The translations under genes were made by a program, and so were the position numbers. Of a stretch of DNA of 64,000 nt, positions 57,165-64,000 are shown in pieces. Source of the stretch: Amaurobius ferox (Eukaryota > Arthropoda > Arachnida > Araneae > Amaurobiidae); NCBI GenBank assembly GCA_951213105.1, contig OX578153.1:49277539-49341538 (forward strand), read 5' to 3'. Every line of letters begins with the position of its first letter. Positions within the stretch are counted from its first letter, which is position 1. The notes beneath the pieces are model-generated. The model saw only the letters and a list, made by a program, of their open reading frames with translations. It was not told the DNA's origin and made no database searches.

Positions 57165-57610
57165 AATAGAATTGTTTTTTTTTCAACAGTGCATGAAATG
57201 TAATATGGGCATAACCAGAATATTAGAAAGACTGCTGTTAACTGATTGGGGAGGAACTGTAGGATCCAATTATAGAAAAAGCACATAATATCAAAACTGC
57301 AGTTCAATAAGAAATAATAGAATTGGTTTCTTTAAACACCGCATGAAATGTGATATAGGCATAGCTATAATCTTACCTATTAACATAATGGCTTTTAACA
57401 GAATGGGGAAGTGTAGGACTAGTAGGAAGGATCCAACTATAGATAAATCACATAATATCAACATTGCCGTTCAATAGACATAGCGTACATTGTTAAAATC
57501 CTAGACGGCTGTTGACGGGGAAGAAGTGTGGGATCCAACTATAGAAAATACACATAATATCAAAACTACAGTTCAATAGATATAGCTTACATTGTTCAAA
57601 TCCTAGTTGA
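57165..57610. repeat. Imperfect tandem repeat, three units of about 125-170 bp
   Basis: Each unit has ggctgttnac, ggggaag(g)aa, tgtnggatccaa, ctatagaaaa, cacataatatcaaaac and gttcaatag. Units end near 57305, 57480 and 57590. The second has an extra 20-30 bases. Confidence 0.75.
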
Positions 57611-58440
57611 AGAACTCATCTAACTTGTAGGGATACATAAATGATTTACTATATATCCCTAAAGAGGATGACAAGTTCGACCGGTTTCCAGGGCAAGTAA
57701 CAGTCTTTTCTATCAGGACATCCAAGAAGCGCACACATGAGATAGAGCAAAATTTTCGATTTTTTTAAATTTCGCTGTTTTTGACTGTTGGTGTCCTGAG
57801 GTATCTACCTCGTTAGGTACGCCTGGTAAGAGAGCGAAAAGAATAAGCCCGTGTGTACTTTAAACAAATACATAAAATTTATTTACAAAAACATATATCT
57901 ATTTATAAACAATTAATTAAACAATATATCCCCATATTAAAATAATTGGTTTGAATAACAATTAAAATAAAAAATAATTGTATAGAGTCTCACAGACTAA
58001 ATTGTAACAGATGGTAACCAAGCATATAAAACTGCCTGACTAATGTTAACTTGTAGGTATTAAAGTGGAGAGAGAGAGAGAGGAAATAGAATTCATATTG
58101 GGAAAGACCCCAAATGAGTGACTCACCAACATCATTTGCAGTGGCGCGTCTCTCATCCTTCCAGTGGAGCAGGGAGGCACCTTAAAATAGCACTTTACTT
58201 GTCAACTCCCGAGACCATTCTCTCGATTCCTTTTTTACTCAATTTTCAACTCTCTCCCTCTTATAATTTTAAAATACTCCTCTGAGAAGCTGAAAACCCT
58301 CTCATATGAAACCCTTGGTTTCTGAGGTGTAACTGTTATATTGTAATTTGCAATCACAATATAACATTGCTCTTTTGGAAGAGGAAGTAGACCTAAGAAG
58401 ACGGTCTCTCATGCAGTGAGGCAATAAGTATAACGCTCCT
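57611..58440. other. Unassigned region
   Basis: Contains a GA tract at 58068-58082. No gene recognised. Confidence 0.3.
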
Positions 58441-58900
58441 CTAATGCAGCTGCACCGGACATGGTTTCGAAAAAGAGAGGGGGCTTCTCAAGTTCATGTC
58501 AGCATTAGGTGCTATGACAAACGAAAGGGGTTGAACTTCCTGACCCGAGAGGTCAAGTCATATCACTTGGACCAGGAGAAAATTCGCGTGAGAACTTTCA
58601 ACGATTTAAAACAGGAGACTTCATATCTTATATTTCAGGGGGGGGGGGCCTTGACCAATAATATAGCTGAAGGGCGTAGCTGGTAACTTACTTGGCCAAT
58701 TATGGACAGGGGCGCCTTGTAAAGGGGGAAGAGACAGAGAGCAACTTTGCACTTTAAAATTTTGAAATCGAGGACTTGAATTTTGGCGGTGAAAAGGGAC
58801 GGTCGCGAGTGCGACGGGAGAAAAGCGAACTCAACGGAGCGGTGCAACCACGAATGAGCCGACAAGTCCGGGGTACTTCGATGCTGGCAGAGGTAGGAAC
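58441..58900. other. GC-richer unassigned patch
   Basis: A plus-strand frame of 80 codons (58444-58686) and a minus-strand one overlap here; neither has a recognisable domain. It includes a G10 run at about 58639. It might be part of an unrecognised element or a transcribed exon. Confidence 0.25.
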
Positions 58901-59229
58901 TTTCTATACATATTTTTACACGAAGGCTTCTTTTTGACTCTCTGAACCCTCTAAAATAAGGTTAACCTGGGCCATAAGACAAAGGCATGTAAGATTTGTG
59001 AATTAATGTACCTGGATAGGTAATAGCTGTGAAACTCATATTTTGATAATAGAATGAAGGGAATTTATATATATTAATGTATTATACTATGGATGATAGT
59101 ATGTGAATTACAGATGTTAAAAATGCTAAATGAGGTTTTATCTTAATAAATAATTTTTTTGTTATTGTTCTTAAATTAAGTCTCTTTTTTTTAATTACTT
59201 GTATTATGTATTTTTTTACTTACTCCACT

Positions 59230-59553
59230 TTACGTGATCGGCCTACTTAGCGTCTTTACTAGACGTGTGGTTTTCCACATACCAGTAACCCCTTGATCCA
59301 AAGGCAACATCATTGGCTTTTTAGATCCCTCTGGCCAAAACCCCTTTTTCAAGCCCCTGCGAATCGATATCCTTTCGGCCGCTAATTCAAATGGCCCGCC
59401 AGCCCTATGATCCCGTCCAGCTCGGACAAAGTTGCATATTTCGGTAAAAATGCGATCTACATAGAAATTCCGTACATCCTGTTTTTCAGAACAGCTGGTT
59501 TCCATGGACTGCTCCCCCAAAATAAATTCGTTAAACCTAGATCGCATCCCCAA
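59230..59553 (-). CDS. Unrecognised 107-codon ORF
   Basis: Minus-strand ORF from ATG 59553 to the stop at 59230. The product is mixed, charged and without an evident signal peptide or membrane segment. It includes MGMRSRFNEFILGEQ, and ends TRLVKTLSRPIT. The segment is much GC-richer than its surroundings, which is the only positive sign. No family resemblance, splice site or neighbour supports it; it could be an exon, an element fragment or chance. Confidence 0.25.
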   Translation of the reverse strand: MGMRSRFNEFILGEQSMETSCSEKQDVRNFYVDRIFTEICNFVRAGRDHRAGGPFELAAERISIRRGLKKGFWPEGSKKPMMLPLDQGVTGMWKTTRLVKTLSRPIT

Positions 59554-59886
59554 AATATTGGTTCATGGGTTTACCATGTGACAGATGGCACTATCTGAAG
59601 TATTATTTGAAAACGAAAACGACGCGATTTGAATTTTTTTTTTCGTAACGCCGTTAAATTTAAAATTTTCTGATTAATGTTTTCGATTCCATAAATATTG
59701 ATATTTTGATTGTTATTTCATACTGAATATTTTAATTAGTTTATGTCAATTATTAAATTTCAATTAGTCTATTTTAATTATTAAATTTTGATAAGTTTAT
59801 TTTGACTATTAAATTTTAGTTAGTTTATTTTAATTTTATTAAATTTTTATTAATTTATTTTAATTATTAAATTTTATTAACTTTTT

Positions 59887-60829
59887 AACACTGTACAACT
59901 TATTGAAAAGTCTTTATGACTTTGTTCATTCATTCTGTCTGTCTGTCTGTCCGTTTGCACGATAACTGCTGTATAAATGACTTTATCAAAATGAAATTTT
60001 AGTATGTTATTCAGACGGTCTGTGGAACCTATGGGAATATAAATGAATAATATCACCCAATTAGATTTGGATTGAACCCGGGTTGAAGAAATGAAATACA
60101 TTGAACCTGGGTTGAAGAAATGAAATACATTGAACCTGGGTTGAAGAAATGAAACACATTGAACCTTATGGGACCTAATTTTTCAAACATTTTTGAAGCG
60201 AATTTAAATTTCACAAATTTCTTCAACAGTTTTAGGAGATATTCAAATTTACCCATAAAAATTATAAAAAATTTTTTATCAAAATATATTCCGTAATTTT
60301 TTAAATAAAAATTAAAATAATAATTACACCCATATCATATGAAGAGATCACATGACCCACTTTAAAATAAAATATGGCATCCATCTTGTGTAAAAATCGT
60401 GATTTTTACAGTTCTTTTTATTTATACTTAGTGTTGTATCCGTCCTTAAACCGCTTTATTTTTGATTAATATCTCTGTATCTATATTCTGAAAGAACGTA
60501 ATTACAATATATTTCAGTTTAAATAATCATCAAACTTTGATTATTTCAACAACGAAGGTTAATTTTCATTTACGTAGAAAGTAAACACACTATGCTGTAA
60601 GATGAGTTGTATAAGAATTGCTGAATTTTTTATCGCAAAATTATATAGCTCTGGAGTCTGTAATATTGTTGATATGAATGAAACAGTTATTGATTTGACA
60701 TAGACAAGCAGACGATTTCATAGCAGATTTTTCGATGAAGTTTTAAGCATAGAGTTAAATTACTTTTACCTACATGGTTTTAAGTTTTTAAGTAAAATAA
60801 AATATTGTAGTATTGTGACGCAGGAAAGG
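59887..60829 (+). repeat. Family B, copy B10, left part
   Basis: Starts aacactgtacaact and follows B to the tagtattgtgac block at 60819. A 29-bp unit (ttgaacctgggttgaagaaa...) is triplicated at 60072-60158. The copy is interrupted here by a LINE and resumes at 63219. Confidence 0.8.
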
Positions 60830-63208
60830 GCTCAAGGACTCAAAGGCGGGGTTTAGTGAAGTGCCCAGGAGAGGATAGAATCCTCTCTTTAAACTTCAGG
60901 CGAGCAGGAAAAAGGTCAGAAGAGAAATTACTAAAAGGATTTTAAACAACTAAGAGATGCTTGGTGTGGGGGGCGTGACCGAGATCATGCCCTTCTCCAA
61001 GTCATCAGAAAGGGTAGGAGTTGGGGCCCAAGCGGGTTCCCAGCAGAAAAGGAAAGAAAGGAGGGAAAGAAGAGGGGCGCCCCGAGGTGCGCAGGGCCTT
61101 GAGCTTGAGTAATGTCTAGTAGATGAAAAGGGGAAGGGTTTGCCAATGGTACGCGAATTCCCAAAAGCAAGGGAGGACTACTGCGGTTAAAAGTATGCAA
61201 CTAAGGGGAGAGCACATAAGACTATGCTGGACGGATCCGCTTATTAAGGCGGAAGAAGATATCTCGCACTGATCGAGCAGGCAACGACCGGGAGCTCTTT
61301 ACGCGTGGCCTGGTTGCCCGGTCGATAGCGCGGGATACTGTCAAGCGTAGACCTCTGTGAAATTTTTGAGAGAGCTTTTTGACATGTTCCAAAAAAGGCC
61401 TAATTCTGAGGTCTTTGTGCAAGACTTCTAACTGGACGTATTTGACAGGTTAGTAAACGAACGCAGAGCGTTATTTTGAATTACTTGAAGCTTCCTAAGG
61501 TGAGTCTAAGGTGAGTCCTAAAGTGGTGCCCCAAATAGGGGCTCAGTACGTCATGATGGGAAGTATACAGGACTTGTATAGCAATAACTTATTGTGGGTG
61601 GACAGTCGGCTATTCCTTGCCAAAAGGAAGTGAAGCTGGGTGAGTGAAAACTTCACTTTCCTGTAAGTTTCAGAAATGTGAAGCTTCCAAGTAAATTTGG
61701 AATCAAGATACACACCAAGGTACTTGTAGCTATCTTGCCAGGGAATAGGCTGGTTGTTCAAAATTAAATTAGTGGAGTAGTTTGCCGGGAGGGGGGACGG
61801 TGACGGAAGCACACTTTCTTACGTTCACTTTGATACTCCACTTGGTTAACCATTGCGTCAGAACGTTGAGGTAGTTTTGCAGGATTTCGTGCACGACTTG
61901 TGTTTGTTTGTGATGTTTTAACAAGGCCGCGTCATCGACGTAGAGGCCAAGGGAGACACCGGGGGAACGTGGCAGGTCGTTAATGTAAAGGTCGAACAGT
62001 TTGGGTCCGACAAGGGAACCTTGTGAAACCCCGCTGAGAACATTCCGGGAAGAGAGAATATTGGAAACACGTACAACGAAGCTTCGTCCTGTGAGGTACG
62101 AATGAATGAAAGATGTGAATTAGATTTGGAGGGAAGGAGCGTTTGATAAGTTTGAATAACAGTCCGTTGATCCACACTTTATCAAACGCCTTCTGGAGAT
62201 CAAGGAAAACAATGGAGGAACTTTCGCGATTGCTACGTGCCTCATGAACGAGCTCTACAACTCCCAGCAACTGGTGCTGAGTGGAATGCTTCTTCTTGAA
62301 CCCAAATTTTTCAGGAATTAAAATGTTCCTCGGGTTACATAACTCGTCCAGGCGACGCAGTAGAATAAACTCGAAAAGCTTCGAAAGACAAGAGAGGAGA
62401 AAGATTGGTCGATAATTGACCGGAAGAGAGTGATCGAGACCTGGTTTGGGGGGGGGGCGAGAATGGCCACCTTCCAAGCCCTAGGAAAATAATTGAAGCG
62501 AAGAAGGAGAATGAAGTGCTTAACAAGGTAATTGTTAAGAAGAGTTGGATGATTCTTTAGCATGTTCGAGGAGATGAGGTCCTTCCCAAGAGCTTTGTTC
62601 TTTTTCAGTTTCAGAATACGGGGCAGAAGTTCATCAAAGGTGACATCAGTCAGTGTGTATTGAGTAGGTGTTGTGATGGACTGTTCAACTTTGGAGTCCA
62701 CGATCTCAACCGTCCTAGGATCGATTACATCGTGGTGTGGTTCAAACTGAGTGGCCCTGTAGTTGTGATCTTTAAGGGTCGGAATGTGTGTTTTGTGCCT
62801 ACGGTAACGTGAGGTAGCTCTCCAAATGGTGTTGTCGTCAGTCATTAGGGACTCAACATAGGTGTTCCATCGTGCACTTGAAAAGGCCTTAATGCGTGAT
62901 CTTACCCGAGAACGTATGTAGTTCAATTCACGCCTAAAGTTGGGGTCTCTGCTGGCCTGCCAGTCTTTCCGGAGCTGGTTTCTGTCCTTGATCATCTCCC
63001 TGATGTATTGCGGTAACTTGTAGTAATTAATTCACTTTGATGCTCCTGGTCCTAGAGGAGGCGGAGTAGGCATTAGGATGCATATCTTCAAGTTTGCCCA
63101 CTTCCACATCCAGTTGGTCCGTGGAACTAACAATGGGGGGTGGGGTGGGGGCAACTCCTTAGCCAGGAGGCCTTTGTACCTTTCCCAGTTCGTGATCAGC
63201 TTGGCGAT
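60830..63208 (-). mobile_element. Jockey-type LINE fragment with target-site duplication, inserted in B10
   Basis: GCAGGAAAGG is at 60820-60829 and again at 63209-63218; the family B sequence is continuous across the gap once the insert is removed. The element is 5'-truncated (upstream RT region only, no endonuclease). No poly(A) is visible at its 3' side (60830), unlike typical jockey copies. Confidence 0.8.
61222..63200 (-). pseudogene. Decayed jockey-type reverse transcriptase
   Basis: Read on the minus strand from 63200. The N-terminal linker (AKLITNWERYKGLLAKEL) and the QLRKDWQASRDPNFRRELN segment are related to those of the intact LINE at 1799. NYRPIFLLSCLSKLFE, FGFKKKHSTQHQLLGV and the RT A block with FLDLQKAFDKVW follow. 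A YVDD catalytic motif (near 61945) and KYLGVYLDSKFTWKLH (near 61700) come next. Frameshifts near 62450, 62100 and 61860 and stops near 63005 and 61435 break it into several pieces. It belongs to the same clade as the first LINE but to a different family, judging from the many substitutions. Confidence 0.85.
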
Positions 63209-63218
63209 GCAGGAAAGG

Positions 63219-63485
63219 AAGATAATAAAAGTGCAAGAATAAAATGTTTACTGCTTTTTCATAGAGAGCCAGGTGATTTATATTTCAATGACGTCATTTA
63301 AATAAAGTTTATTTTTTTCAATGAAGTTTTAAATTTTCAAATATAATAAATTATTGTAGTATTGTGATTATTTTTAAAATATTACAGCTGAATGTATCGC
63401 ATTTTAGAGATGTTTTAAAAAAATTGTATTGCAGTTGGAAAGTGTTTCATAATCAATTTTTCGTGCATGATTGATTGTTTTTGTT
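63219..63485 (+). repeat. Family B, copy B10, right part
   Basis: Resumes at aagataataaaagtgc, includes the CRE-like TGACGTCA (63289-63296), and ends gttggaaagtgtttcataatc...gattgtttttgtt. Confidence 0.8.
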
Positions 63486-64000
63486 ATTTCTCATATTTTT
63501 TATAGTCAGCACCCGCTGATGAATCACCGGTTCGTATTATCAAGAAAACAAAAAATAACTACGATCTTTGTTAATGTTCGATTTATTTTACCTAATTTAG
63601 TAATATATATGATGTTTTCTCTCAAAATCAGTAAAATAATTTCATTTAAATCATTAAATATTTTTCTTTATTAATGTTGTATTGCTTTATTGATAGTGTA
63701 AATATTTAAATCTTTATGACCCTTTCAGTGCGGGGTCTAGAACCGCAACTATTATGCCGCGTAATGATGCGCAAAGAAGCCTAATAGCCAGTCAATGTAG
63801 GCCAGTCAATGTGAGGATGGTGCCTGGTAATTCGTTCTTTTAAATTATTTGCTGCTTTGGCGCAGCTTTCTGGAACTACAGAGCTACATCATTAAGAAAA
63901 ATCGTACATCATTAAGAAAAATCAATTTTTACATATAAATTACTTTTAAAATATTACTGCTACATATAAACTGTGTACTAAAATAACCCAAATTTTACTT
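63486..64000. other. Unassigned right edge
   Basis: AT-rich. A less AT-rich patch at 63715-63830 holds a short duplicated gccagtcaatgt. No gene. Confidence 0.35.

Overview
The window is AT-rich animal nuclear DNA, very dense in transposable elements, with one recognisable host gene. GT-AG introns, a TATA/CRE promoter, jockey-type LINEs, Pol III SINEs, mariner-type inverted-repeat elements and a zinc-finger/protein-primed PolB element point to an arthropod. The combination suggests an arachnid such as a spider, but that is an inference; nothing here fixes the species.

Layout. 1-4.8 kb: a nearly complete jockey-type LINE with intact ORF1 and ORF2, cut by the left edge. 5.1-6.4 kb: fragments of dispersed families A and B. 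6.5-12.3 kb: a Polinton/adintovirus-type element whose PolB gene keeps its catalytic motifs but has one nonsense codon and two frameshifts, followed by satellite-like repeats. 12.4-15.1 kb: dispersed repeats. 15.67-33.52 kb: a host F-box gene that I assemble from four exons with matching phases (15909-15926, 27500-27785, 30662-30945, 33222-33467; 277 codons plus stop). Its introns are almost entirely repeats. 34-64 kb: no host gene recognised. This part holds two palindromic mariner-like MITEs, a transposase remnant, a gypsy-like gag/protease remnant, a probable solo LTR with a SINE inside it, two tRNA-derived SINE fragments, many A/B/C copies, and a decayed LINE with target-site duplications inserted in a B copy.

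Three dispersed families make up much of the non-coding DNA: A (about 0.9 kb), B (about 1.3 kb) and C (about 1 kb). They carry no ORF but share one plan. One end is a hairpin followed by a (TG/CTGT)n simple repeat. The other end carries the hairpin arm again, inverted and set 20-40 bp inward, next to a second small hairpin. Copies often lie head to tail. This plan resembles non-autonomous Helentron-type rolling-circle elements, and it is my main candidate for an undescribed system.

Two other observations stand out. A SINE at 51894-52280 begins with an almost complete 5S rRNA, followed by a tRNA-like A box, a shared body and a (CAA)n tail. F-box exon 2 sits between two oppositely oriented C copies of about 0.9-1 kb, each within 90 bp of the exon, a geometry that favours exon circularisation or dsRNA in the pre-mRNA. 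All boundaries of repeat copies are by eye and may be off by tens of bases.
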